This document shows, piece by piece, positions 1-8,582 of a stretch of 64,000 nt of DNA; within the stretch, counting starts at the first letter, position 1, and each line of letters starts with the position of its first letter. Below the pieces are notes generated by a model. That model was not told the DNA's origin and did not search any database. It saw only the letters and a program-made list of their open reading frames with translations. The translations under genes and the position numbers were made by a program. This DNA is from Gammaproteobacteria bacterium (GTDB taxonomy: Bacteria > Pseudomonadota > Gammaproteobacteria > Ga0077536): assembly GCA_009692365.1 (NCBI GenBank), contig SHZJ01000013.1, positions 1 through 64,000 on the forward strand, in the 5' to 3' direction.

Positions 1-248
1 CGCCACAACACCAGCAGCCAGATTGCGCCGGCCGCACAGCCCGCGCCTTTGAGGAGGGCGTCGCGCGCGGTGGCGAGCATGAGTTGTTCATAATTGGCAA
101 AACCACTGAACTGGTCGGCGGTCCACCAGCCATACACCGCCGCCGCAAAAAACGGCAGGCTGGCGAGGCCCAGCATAATGGCTAGGCCCAAGTGCACGGC
201 CCGCAAGAAAACGCCCAAATCGGGTGGTGAAGGTTTCAGCATGAACAT
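1..248 (-). CDS. Partial small membrane protein (3' end beyond left edge)
   Basis: An open frame on the minus strand begins at ATG 248 (second possible ATG at 242) and runs off the left edge without a stop, giving about 82 residues. Two hydrophobic stretches are visible: one near residues 18-40 (LGLAIMLGLASLPFF and an Ala-rich run ending in YGWW) and one near residues 65-82 (Cys-Ala-Gly-Ala-Ile-Trp-Leu-Leu-Val-Leu-Trp), separated by a polar loop. It is probably an integral membrane protein. The family cannot be named from this fragment. It is divergent from the amidase, with about 210 bp between the two starts; that gap shows no gene. Confidence 0.5.
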   Translation of the reverse strand, partial: MFMLKPSPPDLGVFLRAVHLGLAIMLGLASLPFFAAAVYGWWTADQFSGFANYEQLMLATARDALLKGAGCAAGAIWLLVLW

Positions 249-449
249 GTTTCTTTAGCTACCCGGGCGGCGCGCAACGGGGGTGGGGGGTTGAAAGGTG
301 TCTGGCGGCGCGCGGGTTTGCGGGCGCTTGGGGCGCGCCGCGCTTGCCATCCGCCGGCCGGGCCAGCGCTGCGGGCGGGCCCTGCGATGGGCCAATCCTA
401 AACAGCCTGTCACCAAAGAGCGAGCTTTCGGCGCGGCGGTGCGGGCCGC

Positions 450-455
450 TATGAT
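450..455 (+). promoter_or_regulatory. -10 element placing the transcription start at the amidase ATG
   Basis: TATGAT lies 6 bp before the amidase start codon. With normal geometry (hexamer at -12 to -7) the first transcribed base would be the A of the ATG at 462, so the mRNA would be leaderless. No Shine-Dalgarno sequence is visible before this ATG, which fits. No clear -35 hexamer was found. Confidence 0.4.
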
Positions 456-461
456 GCACCC

Positions 462-1901
462 ATGCACCACGTCGATATCTTAGCGCTCGATGCCGTGGGT
501 CAAGCCGCCGCACTCCGCGCTGGGGCGTGCAGCCCGCGCGAACTGGTGGCCGCCGCGATCGCGCACATCGAGGCGCTCAATCCGGCGCTCAACGCGGTGA
601 TTCACCAGCGCTTCGAACAAGCGCTGCGCGACGCCGCCCAACCGCTGGAGGCAGCGCCGTTCGCCGGGGTGCCGTTTCTGGTGAAAGACCTGATGTGCAC
701 CACCGCCGGCGATCCCTACCACTGCGGCAGTCGTTTTTTACAACGCCTTGCGCACCGGGCCGCGGCCGACACCCACCTCGCCGGCCGCTACCGCGCGGCG
801 GGCTTGCGGGTGTTGGGTCGCACGAATACCCCGGAGTTCGGCACGGTCACCACCACCGAACCGCTGGCGTATGGGCCCACCCGCAATCCTTGGGACCGGA
901 GCCGCTCACCGGGCGGTTCCAGCGGCGGATCGGCCGCAGCCGTCGCGAGCGGTATGGTGGCAGCCGCCCACGGCAACGATGGCGGTGGTTCCCTGCGCAT
1001 TCCCGCGGCGCACTGTGGTTTGGTGGGGCTCAAGCCCAGTCGCGGCAGAATCTCCCACGCGCCCCGGCGCGGCGAGATATGGCTGGGCACCGCCAGTGAA
1101 CATGTGCTCACCCGCAGCGTGCGCGACAGCGCGGCCTTGCTGGACTGTACAGCCGGCCACTTGGCTGGCGATCCCTACCGCAGCGCAGCCCCACTGCGAG
1201 CCTATTTTCAAGACGCCAGCGAGGACCCCGCAACGCTGCGCATCGGGGTGATGATGAGCGCCCCCGGCGTTGCCGGGCCGCTAGACCCGGCGCTGCACAC
1301 GGCGCTTACCCACACCATCACGCTGCTGGAACAACTGGGTCATCGGGTGAGAATGGCCTACCCGGCGGTGCTGGATGAGGCCGAACCAGAGCGCCATTTT
1401 ATGCGGATGGTGGCGGCGTGGGTGGCGCACGACATCGATGAGGCCGCCGCCGACTTGGGCCACGCGCCGCGCGCCGGCGACCTTGAGGCCCACACCGAAA
1501 TCCTCTACCGCATGGGCAAGACGCTCACGGCCACCGACTATCTCCGCGCGCAGGTTTATCTGCAGGCGCGCGCCCGCGCGATCCAAGCTTGGTGGACGCA
1601 GGGCGACGACCTGCTAATGACACCCACCTGCCCCGCGCCGCCGCTCATCGGGGCCTTTGCCGCCACGCCAGACGATCCCATGGCACCACTGCGTGGCACC
1701 GCGCCCTACATGGCGTGGACCGCGCCCTTCAATATCACCGGCCAGCCCGCCATTTCGCTACCGCTGGCGCTCACCGCCCAAGGTCTGCCGCTGGGCGTAC
1801 AGTTCATCGCCGCGCTGGGCCGCGAAGACCAACTTTTTGCGCTCGCCGGCCAATTAGAGCGCGCCGCACCGTGGGCCGCGCGCCGCCCGCCGCTGGCCTG
1901 A
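462..1901 (+). CDS. Amidase signature family amidase
   Basis: A 479-aa enzyme of the amidase signature (GatA-like) family, which hydrolyses carboxamides to acid and ammonia in the cytoplasm. The Ser-cisSer-Lys triad is visible: Lys75 in PFLVKDL, Ser153 in the GGSSGGSAAA glycine/serine loop and Ser177 in GGGSLRIPAA. The 24-residue spacing between the two serines is the family norm. Length fits a complete enzyme. The chosen start gives the usual N-terminal helix with the SPRELV motif, and there is no upstream ribosome binding site. It stands alone, followed by a MAPEG gene after about 90 bp. It is not evidently GatA: no gatB or gatC is nearby and the C-terminus is of the stand-alone type (6-aminohexanoate-cyclic-dimer hydrolase or aryl-acylamidase-like). 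Substrate unknown. Confidence 0.9.
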   Translation: MHHVDILALDAVGQAAALRAGACSPRELVAAAIAHIEALNPALNAVIHQRFEQALRDAAQPLEAAPFAGVPFLVKDLMCTTAGDPYHCGSRFLQRLAHRAAADTHLAGRYRAAGLRVLGRTNTPEFGTVTTTEPLAYGPTRNPWDRSRSPGGSSGGSAAAVASGMVAAAHGNDGGGSLRIPAAHCGLVGLKPSRGRISHAPRRGEIWLGTASEHVLTRSVRDSAALLDCTAGHLAGDPYRSAAPLRAYFQDASEDPATLRIGVMMSAPGVAGPLDPALHTALTHTITLLEQLGHRVRMAYPAVLDEAEPERHFMRMVAAWVAHDIDEAAADLGHAPRAGDLEAHTEILYRMGKTLTATDYLRAQVYLQARARAIQAWWTQGDDLLMTPTCPAPPLIGAFAATPDDPMAPLRGTAPYMAWTAPFNITGQPAISLPLALTAQGLPLGVQFIAALGREDQLFALAGQLERAAPWAARRPPLA

Positions 1902-1993
1902 AGGGCTGGTGATAAGCCCGCCACGCACCTATGCTCTGGGCCGCCAGCCAGTCGGCTCGCAACCTTAGAAAACTCTTAAACTTGGGGGACACG

Positions 1994-2410
1994 ATGACTG
2001 CAACTACCTGCGCTTTGTTGGGCTTTATTGCTTGGTCTATCCTGCTGACGTTCGCGCTGTTTGGCATGCGCGCCGCCGCCACCCTGAAAGGCAAAGCGCT
2101 GAATACTTTTAACGCGACCGGTGCGGACCTCGACGACTTTGGGCTGCGGGTAACCCGCGCCCACGGCAACTCCGTGGAGAATCTCGCCATCGTGGCGGGT
2201 CTGATGCTGTATGCCATTGCGACTGACCAAACCGCCATCACCAACGGGCTGGCCGCGGTCGTCCTTGGGGCACGGGTGGTGCAGTCGGTCGTCCACATCG
2301 CCTCGAGCAGCGTGCCGGCGGTGCTGCTGCGGGCCACCGCGTTTACCGTGCAGATGGTCGTCAGCCTGCTGTGGGTCTGGCAGTTCTATCACGCGGCCAG
2401 CCCGGTCTAA
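1994..2410 (+). CDS. MAPEG family membrane protein
   Basis: A 138-aa integral membrane protein with about four hydrophobic helices (near residues 5-25, 60-78, 82-104 and 112-132). The motif RVTRAHGNSVENL around residues 52-64 is the conserved MAPEG signature (membrane-associated proteins in eicosanoid and glutathione metabolism). The ATG at 1994 is preferred over an in-frame start at 1931 because it follows a G-rich stretch (GGGGGAC) and gives the normal MAPEG length. Bacterial members of this kind are mostly uncharacterised; some act as membrane glutathione transferases. The sirtuin gene begins 12 bp downstream, so the two are probably co-transcribed. Confidence 0.85.
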   Translation: MTATTCALLGFIAWSILLTFALFGMRAAATLKGKALNTFNATGADLDDFGLRVTRAHGNSVENLAIVAGLMLYAIATDQTAITNGLAAVVLGARVVQSVVHIASSSVPAVLLRATAFTVQMVVSLLWVWQFYHAASPV

Positions 2411-2421
2411 GGCCTAGCCCG

Positions 2422-3171
2422 ATGCGCGATGCGCCCGCGCCGCTTGCTGGCTTGCTCGGCCAAGCACGGCGCATCGCCATCTTTACGGGAGCCGGGATTA
2501 GCACCGAATCCGGCGTCCCCGATTTTCGCAGCCCCGGCGGGATCTGGTCGCGGCTGCAGCCGATCAAGTTCCAAGACTTCGTCGCCAGCGCCGACCAACG
2601 GCGCGAAGCCTGGCGGCGAAAAATTGAAATCGACCGCGACATGCTGGCCGCCCAACCCAATCGTGGCCACCGTGCCGTTGCCGCACTCGTGGCGAGTGGC
2701 CTAGCCCCCGCGGTGATTACCCAAAACATCGACGGCCTGCATCAGCGCTCCGGGATAGCGGAAGGCGCGGTGATCGAACTCCACGGCAACGCCACGTATG
2801 CCAAGTGTCTGGCTTGCGGCATGCGCTACGAATTGGCGCCCATTATTCAGGCTTTTACGCAGGAACGCCGCTTGCCGACGTGTGAGAAATGCGGTGGGCT
2901 GGTGAAATCAGCCACTATCTCCTTTGGCCAGTCGATGCCCGAAGACGCCATGCGCCGGGCCCACGCCCAAACCCTCGCCTGTGATTTGTTTCTGGTGTTG
3001 GGCTCCTCATTGGTGGTTTTTCCGGCGGCCGATTTTCCCCGCCTGGCCAAAAACAACGGCGCGAAACTGGTGATCATCAATCGCGAAGAAACCCCCCAAG
3101 ACCCGCTGGCAGATTTAGTCCTGCACACGGAGTTAGGCCCCACCTTGGGGGCGGCGCTGGGCGTGGCTTAA
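2422..3171 (+). CDS. Sir2-family NAD-dependent protein deacylase
   Basis: A 249-aa class III (sirtuin) deacylase that uses NAD+ to remove acyl groups from protein lysines. Seen in order: the NAD-binding GAGIS motif followed by ESGVPDFRS, QNIDGLHQRSG with the ribose-contacting residues, the catalytic His in ELHGN, a zinc site made of CLACG and CEKCGG, then SFGQSMPE and GSSLVVFPA. All catalytic and zinc residues are present. The start at 2422 is preferred because an upstream in-frame GTG at 2371 would lie inside the MAPEG gene. The stop codon shares a TTAA palindrome with the stop of the convergent chromate transporter gene. Confidence 0.92.
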   Translation: MRDAPAPLAGLLGQARRIAIFTGAGISTESGVPDFRSPGGIWSRLQPIKFQDFVASADQRREAWRRKIEIDRDMLAAQPNRGHRAVAALVASGLAPAVITQNIDGLHQRSGIAEGAVIELHGNATYAKCLACGMRYELAPIIQAFTQERRLPTCEKCGGLVKSATISFGQSMPEDAMRRAHAQTLACDLFLVLGSSLVVFPAADFPRLAKNNGAKLVIINREETPQDPLADLVLHTELGPTLGAALGVA

Positions 3172-4529
3172 AGCCCGCGGCCCACCAGCCCCAAGGCCTG
3201 CGCGCCCCAGCCGCACAGCGCGCTGGCCGCGATGGCATGCGTCACTTTCAGCTTGAAGCGCAACAGCCCCAGCAGGGTCAATCCGGCGATTAACATCGCG
3301 GTCCCATCGGGGGCCACCGTCCAGCCCTGCGGCCACAGCACCTGCCCCACAAAAAACACCGCCAGGTTGGTCATCACCCCCACGACTGCTGCGGCGATAG
3401 CGGCCAGCGGCGCGTCGAATTGCCACGCCTCAAAACTGGACTCCACCCACGGCGCGCCCAGTGAAATAAACACAAACGAGGGTAAAAAAGTAAACCACGT
3501 CGCCAGCGCCGCGCCGAGTGCACCGGCTAAAGGCCGTGCGTCAACGCCAAAACTTCCCTCGACGTAGGCCGCCACAAAACCCACAAACGCCACCACCATG
3601 ATCAATGGCCCCGGGGTGGTTTCACCCAGCGCCAACCCATCGATCATCTGGGTCGGGGTCACCCAGTGGTAGTTCACCACCGCACTTTGGTAGACGTAGG
3701 GCAAGACCGCGTAAGCACCGCCAAAAGTCAGCAGCGCGGCCTTGGTGAAAAACCACGCCATCTGCGTAAAGGTGGACGTCCAGCCGGTCAACCACACCAA
3801 CAGCGCCATCGGTAACAGCCATAAGACGGCACCCACCAGCACCACGCGCAGCGCCCGTCCCCACTTAAAATAGGTATGGGCTGAGCGCGGCGTGTGGTCA
3901 TCGATGAGCGCGGCGGCCACCGCGGGCGGACTGGGATCGGCCCAAACACCCGGGGTCAGACGTGCCCCCGCCAGCCCCAGCAAGGCGGCACCTGCCAGCA
4001 CCCACGGGAAGCCCACGTGCAGAAAAAACACGGCGCTGAACGCCGCGACCGCAATCGCCCATAACGCCCGGTGGCGCAGCGCGCGCCGCCCCAAACGCTG
4101 CACCGCGTGGCAGACCACCGCCACCACCGCGGGCTTGATCCCGTAGAAAATGCCCGCCACGACGGGCAGCGCGCCAAAGGCCAGATAAACCCAGGCCAGC
4201 CCCGCCAAAATGAACAACGAGGGCAACACAAACAGCACCCCCGCCAACACGCCGCCGCGGGTGCCATGGAGTAACCAGCCGAGATAGGTTGCCAGCTGCT
4301 GCGCCTCGGGGCCGGGCAACACGAGGCAGAAATTAAGCGCCTTGGTAAACCGCCGTTGGCTGATCCAGTGTCGCCGGTCCACGAGTTCCGTCTGCATCAG
4401 CGCGATCTGCCCGGCCGGCCCGCCAAAACTGATCAAGCCCAGCAGCAGCCAAAAACGCAGCGCCACGCCCAAAGACACGGTGGCCGGGACCTGCTCACCG
4501 GCGGGTTCAGCCGTTTGATGCTGCGTCAA
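3168..4529 (-). CDS. chrA: ChrA-type chromate transporter
   Basis: A polytopic inner-membrane protein with two homologous CHR domains, as in long-chain ChrA proteins that expel chromate in exchange or co-transport with protons or sulfate. Each half carries the signature: FGGPAGQIALMQ...RRHW in the N-terminal half and FGGAYAVLPYVYQ...HWVT in the C-terminal half, with LPGPEAQQLATYLGW and GETTPGPLI. I place the start at a TTG (complement of 4527-4529) because a strong GGGGGAGG site lies 8 bp upstream and the protein then has 453 residues; an in-frame ATG at 4625 would add a low-complexity Arg/Ala-rich extension. It overlaps the sirtuin stop by 4 bp in convergent orientation. Confidence 0.9.
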   Translation of the reverse strand: MTQHQTAEPAGEQVPATVSLGVALRFWLLLGLISFGGPAGQIALMQTELVDRRHWISQRRFTKALNFCLVLPGPEAQQLATYLGWLLHGTRGGVLAGVLFVLPSLFILAGLAWVYLAFGALPVVAGIFYGIKPAVVAVVCHAVQRLGRRALRHRALWAIAVAAFSAVFFLHVGFPWVLAGAALLGLAGARLTPGVWADPSPPAVAAALIDDHTPRSAHTYFKWGRALRVVLVGAVLWLLPMALLVWLTGWTSTFTQMAWFFTKAALLTFGGAYAVLPYVYQSAVVNYHWVTPTQMIDGLALGETTPGPLIMVVAFVGFVAAYVEGSFGVDARPLAGALGAALATWFTFLPSFVFISLGAPWVESSFEAWQFDAPLAAIAAAVVGVMTNLAVFFVGQVLWPQGWTVAPDGTAMLIAGLTLLGLLRFKLKVTHAIAASALCGWGAQALGLVGRGL

Positions 4530-4691
4530 AATGGCGACCTCCCCCACGGCATGCCCAACTCGCGCCGGCCTGCATCGCGCACCAAACGCACCAAACGCAC
4601 GCCGCTCGGTTACCCTAAGCACCACGCGCCTACCCGCAGCTTATCGCTGCGCCAAACCCTCAGCGCATCCTAGCCCGAGCGGAGCCGCCAC

Positions 4692-5855
4692 ATGAAGATA
4701 ATTCCCGCCATCGCCGCGCGGCACGCCGAACACCGCCGCTGGCGGCACGCACTGCACGCCCAGCCCGAACTGGCTTACGTGGAACACCTCACCGCAGACT
4801 TTGTGGCGGCACGGCTGGAAGCCTGCGGTATTGCCTATGTGCGAGGACTCGGCCGCACCGGGATCGTGGCCACCATCGAAGGGCATAGCCCAGGTCGCCG
4901 GGTGGGCCTGCGCGCGGATATGGATGCCCTGCCCTTGCAAGAAATGAACGACTTTGCGCATCGCTCGCAAAACGCCGGGGTAATGCATGCCTGTGGTCAC
5001 GACGGGCACACGGTGATGTTGCTCGCCGCGGCCGAATATCTCGCCCGCGAGCGCGCGTTCCACGGTACCGTCCACTGTATTTTTCAACCCGCCGAAGAAG
5101 GTGAAGCCGGCGCGAAAGCCATGATGGACGATGGCTTGTTTGAACGTTTCCCCATGGACGCCGTCTTTGGCCTGCACAATTGGCCGTGGTTACCGATGGG
5201 GCAGATGGCCGTGCGCGCCGGTCCCATGATGGCCTCGATGGATATTTTTGAAGCCACCGTGCGGGGGCGCGGCGGCCACGCTGCCCAACCGCATCTGGCC
5301 ATCGACTCCATCGTGGTGGCCGCCGCCATCGTCCAGGCGTGGCAAACCATCGTGGCGCGCAACGTCGACCCACTGGAGTCGGGGGTGGTGTCGGTAACGC
5401 AAATTCATGCCGGCCGTGCGTGGGCGGTCATTCCTGAAGAAGTTTCCCTGCGGGGCACGGTGCGCACGTTCAATCCGGCCGTGCAGGTTCTCATTGAACA
5501 ACGCCTGCGCGAGCTCGGTGAGGGGCTGGCAGCAGCCCACGGTTGTACGTTTGACTGGCGCTACGAGCGGCGTTTCCCGGCCACCATCAACAGCGTGGCG
5601 GAAACCGACTTTGCCGCCGCAGTTGCCAGCGAGTTACTGGGTGCCGACAACATCCTGCGCGACGCTGCACCCAGCATGGGCTCGGAAGACTTTGGCTGGA
5701 TGTTGCAGGTTAAGCCGGGTAGCTACGTGTGGCTGGGCACCGGTGGTGAGACCAGTTGCCTGTTGCACAATCCGCGCTACGATTTCAACGATGCCGCGAT
5801 CCCGGTGGGCGCCAGCTACTGGGTGGCACTCGCGCAGGCGTTTCTCAACCCTTAA
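4692..5855 (+). CDS. M20 family amidohydrolase (hippurate/N-acyl amino acid hydrolase type)
   Basis: A 387-aa metallopeptidase of the M20D group (HipO/AmhX-like), which cleaves N-acyl amino acids or related amides. Metal and catalytic residues are visible: HACGHDGH at 99-106, EE at 135-136 inside QPAEEGEAGA, His162 in GLHNWPW, and SMGSEDFG near the C-terminus. The RADMDALPLQE strand precedes the first metal ligand. The preceding AGCGGAGCCGCCAC gives a reasonable ribosome site. It is followed after 12 bp by the DsbA-like isomerase gene, then a deacetylase-fold enzyme, so it heads a likely four-gene hydrolase operon. Substrate not determinable from sequence. Confidence 0.9.
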   Translation: MKIIPAIAARHAEHRRWRHALHAQPELAYVEHLTADFVAARLEACGIAYVRGLGRTGIVATIEGHSPGRRVGLRADMDALPLQEMNDFAHRSQNAGVMHACGHDGHTVMLLAAAEYLARERAFHGTVHCIFQPAEEGEAGAKAMMDDGLFERFPMDAVFGLHNWPWLPMGQMAVRAGPMMASMDIFEATVRGRGGHAAQPHLAIDSIVVAAAIVQAWQTIVARNVDPLESGVVSVTQIHAGRAWAVIPEEVSLRGTVRTFNPAVQVLIEQRLRELGEGLAAAHGCTFDWRYERRFPATINSVAETDFAAAVASELLGADNILRDAAPSMGSEDFGWMLQVKPGSYVWLGTGGETSCLLHNPRYDFNDAAIPVGASYWVALAQAFLNP

Positions 5856-5867
5856 CGGAGCTTCCCC

Positions 5868-6467
5868 ATGCACCAACTGGCGTTCTACTTCGACTGTTCC
5901 AGCCCCTGGACCTATCTGGCTTTTGAGCAGGCGCTGCAACGCTTTCCGGCCGCGGCGGTCGAGATAATTTGGAAGCCAATTCTAGTGGGTGGTTTGTTTA
6001 ACACCGTAAACCCCAGTGTCTACGCCACCCGCGCACAGCCGGTGCCGGCGAAAGCGGCCTACGCGCAGAAAGACCTACAGGACTGGGCGCGCCAACTCCA
6101 GTTGATCATTGGTCAGCCGCCGGTGTTTCCGGTGAACAGCGTGAAAGCGATGCGCGGGGCGTTTGTGGCCTTAGAAAAAGGCTGCCTGGTGCCCTACGCG
6201 CGCGCGGTCTTTCAGGCCTATTGGCGCGATTTAATCGATATCTCGCAAGACCCCGCGCTGCACGCCATTGTGGAGTCGGTGGGTTTAGAGGCGGCAGATT
6301 TCTTCGCCCGCATCGCCCAGCCCGAGTACAAAGACCGGCTGCGTGTCACCACCGAAGAGCTCGCGGCGCGCGGCGGCTTTGGCTCGCCGACCCTGTTTTT
6401 AAACGGCGAGGATATGTATTTTGGCAACGACCGGCTGTGGCTTATCGCCCAGCGCTTGGGACTCTAA
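5868..6467 (+). CDS. DsbA-like oxidoreductase, 2-hydroxychromene-2-carboxylate isomerase family
   Basis: A 199-aa protein of the kappa-class glutathione transferase/HCCA isomerase family. The N-terminus YFDCSSPWTYLAF carries the Ser-Pro catalytic motif that replaces the CxxC of true DsbA. FPVNSVKAMRG and the C-terminal GGFGSPTLFLNGEDMYFGNDRL are typical of the family. In naphthalene degradation the family isomerises 2-hydroxychromene-2-carboxylate with glutathione, but many homologues sit in unrelated contexts and no naphthalene genes are nearby. It starts 12 bp after the M20 gene with GGAG upstream, so it is co-transcribed. Confidence 0.85.
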   Translation: MHQLAFYFDCSSPWTYLAFEQALQRFPAAAVEIIWKPILVGGLFNTVNPSVYATRAQPVPAKAAYAQKDLQDWARQLQLIIGQPPVFPVNSVKAMRGAFVALEKGCLVPYARAVFQAYWRDLIDISQDPALHAIVESVGLEAADFFARIAQPEYKDRLRVTTEELAARGGFGSPTLFLNGEDMYFGNDRLWLIAQRLGL

Positions 6468-6529
6468 ACGCAGCGCGATGGCGGCCTGCCGCGTCCGGTA
6501 CCCGCTCATCCCAACCATCCGGAGGCGAG

Positions 6530-7420
6530 ATGTCCGACCCTAAATTGTCTTGCTGTATCACGTTTGATTTTGACGCCATGTCCGGGTGGATCGGCACCGC
6601 CAAAACGCAAAACCCCAGTATGATTTCCCGCGGCCAGTTCGGCGCGGTGGCCATGCCCCGCCTGCTCGACCTGCTGGACAGCCACGATATTCGCGCCAGT
6701 TTCGCGGTGCCAGGGCATACCGCCTACGCCTATCCCCGGTTGGTCGACCAGATTTGCGACCGCGGGCACGAAATCCTGCACCACGGTTGGGTGCACGAGA
6801 ATCCCGCCGCTTTTGATGAAGCCGGCGAGCGGCGCATTTTAGAACTCGGGCTGCAAGCACTGGAGCGCGTGGCTGGCGTGCGGCCGCTGGGTTATCGCTC
6901 CCCGGCCTGGGACCTGAGCCCGCGCTCTGTCGACCTGCTGCTGGAGTACGGCTTTCAGTACGAGTCGAGCTGCATGGGCCATGATTTCTATCCCTACTAC
7001 CTGCGCAGCGGCGACCGCTGGTCGCTCGACCGGGCCTATCATTTTGGGGCAACCGTGGACCTCATCGAACTCCCCGTCACCTGGCTGCTCGACGACTTCC
7101 CGGCGGCCGAATTTGTCCTGGGGATGAATACCGGCCTCCAAGCACCCTCCACCCTCGAAGAAAATTGGCGGGCCGATTTTGACTACGCCTGGCGCAGCTG
7201 CCCGGGCGGCATTTTTACCCTCACGCTCCACCCACAAACCGTGGGCCGTGGCCGTTATTTTTTAATGTTGGAGCGTTTGCTGGCCTACTACGCCAGCTAT
7301 CCTGGCGTGGTGTTCGAAAGTCTCGGTGACTACGCCCAGCGTTGGCGTGAGCACAACCCGCTGGCGCAGTGGGCGGCCGCCAATCCCGATCTCACCGGCG
7401 TCCACGCCATCGAGCCCTGA
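6530..7420 (+). CDS. Polysaccharide deacetylase family protein (PgdA/cyclic imidase-like)
   Basis: A 296-aa protein with a NodB-type deacetylase fold. Visible motifs are TFDFDA at residues 10-15 (catalytic/metal Asp), HHGWVHENP (metal His), GYRSPAWDLSP and LTLHPQ near the C-terminus. This arrangement resembles the Helicobacter PgdA and bacterial cyclic-imide hydrolase branch rather than classical chitin deacetylases, and there is no signal peptide, which favours a cytoplasmic hydrolase acting on a small cyclic imide or amide. That is inference. The start at ATG 6530 follows a clear GGAGGCGAG site; a longer in-frame reading back to 6221 only shadows the preceding gene. It is third in the hydrolase operon. 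Confidence 0.85.
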   Translation: MSDPKLSCCITFDFDAMSGWIGTAKTQNPSMISRGQFGAVAMPRLLDLLDSHDIRASFAVPGHTAYAYPRLVDQICDRGHEILHHGWVHENPAAFDEAGERRILELGLQALERVAGVRPLGYRSPAWDLSPRSVDLLLEYGFQYESSCMGHDFYPYYLRSGDRWSLDRAYHFGATVDLIELPVTWLLDDFPAAEFVLGMNTGLQAPSTLEENWRADFDYAWRSCPGGIFTLTLHPQTVGRGRYFLMLERLLAYYASYPGVVFESLGDYAQRWREHNPLAQWAAANPDLTGVHAIEP

Positions 7421-7421
7421 G

Positions 7422-7718
7422 GTGTCTGGCCCGCTAGAACACCTCCTCATCGGCCTCGCCGTGCAGGTCCTGTGCGCGCGGCTCACGGGCTCGTGGTGGC
7501 TGGGCGCGGCCCTCGCCACGGCGTTTTTTCTCGGTCGAGAATTCACCCAGGCCGAATATCGCGCGATCGAACATTTCTACGACGGCCGCCGCGCACACGC
7601 ACCCTGGGCCGCCGGCTTTGAACTGCGCGCGTGGAACCTCAAAAGTCTACTGGACTGGCTCGCGCCCGCGCTGGCCACCGGCCTACTCGCCGGCTGGCGC
7701 ACCCGGAGCGCGACCTAG
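7422..7718 (+). CDS. Small hydrophobic protein, unknown function
   Basis: A 98-aa frame beginning with GTG at 7422, one base after the stop of the deacetylase-like gene, so probably translated by coupling. It has a hydrophobic segment at about residues 6-34 (IGLAVQVLCARL and WWLGAALATAFFLG), a conserved-looking polar centre (REFTQAEYRAIEHF) and a second hydrophobic stretch near residues 75-90 (LLDWLAPALATGLLAGW). I recognise the REFTQAEYR pattern from uncharacterised small membrane proteins of bacteria and phages but cannot name a function. Codon use matches the neighbours. Confidence 0.65.
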   Translation: MSGPLEHLLIGLAVQVLCARLTGSWWLGAALATAFFLGREFTQAEYRAIEHFYDGRRAHAPWAAGFELRAWNLKSLLDWLAPALATGLLAGWRTRSAT

Positions 7719-7748
7719 ACCCGCGCCTGGCGCGCGCCGACCGAGGCA

Positions 7749-8582
7749 CTACTGGGTTTTCGCCGCCAACAACAAATCGATGAGCTCTTCTTTCATGCGG
7801 TCGACCTTGTGGTGCAACTGCATCACACCCACCTCGGCGCGCAGGTTGATCTCATATTCGAGGTCGCCGCGCACCCGGTCTTTAGCGTCCTGACGGTTCT
7901 GGCTCATCATGATGATGGGGGCTTGGAGCGCGGCCACCGTCGATAACAGCAGATTGAGCCCAATGAAGGGCGGCGGATCGAAGCCCCCGATCCCGAACCA
8001 CTGCCACGTGTTGAAAGCCATCCACACCAGCAAGAGCAACGAAAAGGTGTTGATAAAACGCCACGATCCGCCTATCCGGGCGACGTTATCGGCGATGTGG
8101 TCGCCCAGGGTGGTTTTCTGCTGAATCACCTCATTGGCATTTTTTGCCATGTTGTGGGCCAGCCACGCGGTGCGGCGCCGAAACTCGCCCGCGAGGACGG
8201 CGAGGATATCGAAGGCCGCGTGCGGCTTTTTCTCGAACAGCAACGCCAGATCGTTGCGGTCGATGCAGCAGGTGCGAGTGGGCGCGGTGGCTTCTGCGCT
8301 CGCCGAGCGCGGCTGGCCATCAAAGAGCGAGAATTCGCCGAACACATCCCCCTTTTCGATCAGCCCCACCTGCGTGCGGCGACCCTCTTCGTCCGCGATA
8401 AAAAGCTCTACCGAGCCTGTTAGCACCACATGCATTTCGTTGCCCAGGTCGCCCAGATGAAAGATGGTCTGGCCCGCCACGAAACTGCGCTCCTCCACGT
8501 GCTGGCACAACTCGTGCAATTCCTCTTCGTCAAAAAGTTTGAACAAGGACACTTCACGCAAAACGGCGGGTTCGAAACTCAT
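7749..8582 (-). CDS. Cyclic nucleotide-binding domain protein with DUF1003 membrane domain
   Basis: A 277-aa two-domain protein. Residues about 10-130 form a cNMP-binding beta-barrel with the cassette FGEFSLFDGQPRSASA, which retains the Arg expected to hold the cyclic phosphate. Residues about 150-270 are DUF1003: two hydrophobic helices (INTFSLLLLVWMAFNTW and FIGLNLLLSTVAALQAPIIMMSQNRQ) followed by the DUF1003 tail KDRVRGDLEYEINLRAE. It is probably an inner-membrane protein sensing a cyclic nucleotide; the output is unknown. The ATG at 8582 is chosen for the AGGAGA site 8 bp upstream. It is divergent from the acyl-CoA dehydrogenase gene, with 182 bp between the starts. Confidence 0.85.
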   Translation of the reverse strand: MSFEPAVLREVSLFKLFDEEELHELCQHVEERSFVAGQTIFHLGDLGNEMHVVLTGSVELFIADEEGRRTQVGLIEKGDVFGEFSLFDGQPRSASAEATAPTRTCCIDRNDLALLFEKKPHAAFDILAVLAGEFRRRTAWLAHNMAKNANEVIQQKTTLGDHIADNVARIGGSWRFINTFSLLLLVWMAFNTWQWFGIGGFDPPPFIGLNLLLSTVAALQAPIIMMSQNRQDAKDRVRGDLEYEINLRAEVGVMQLHHKVDRMKEELIDLLLAAKTQ

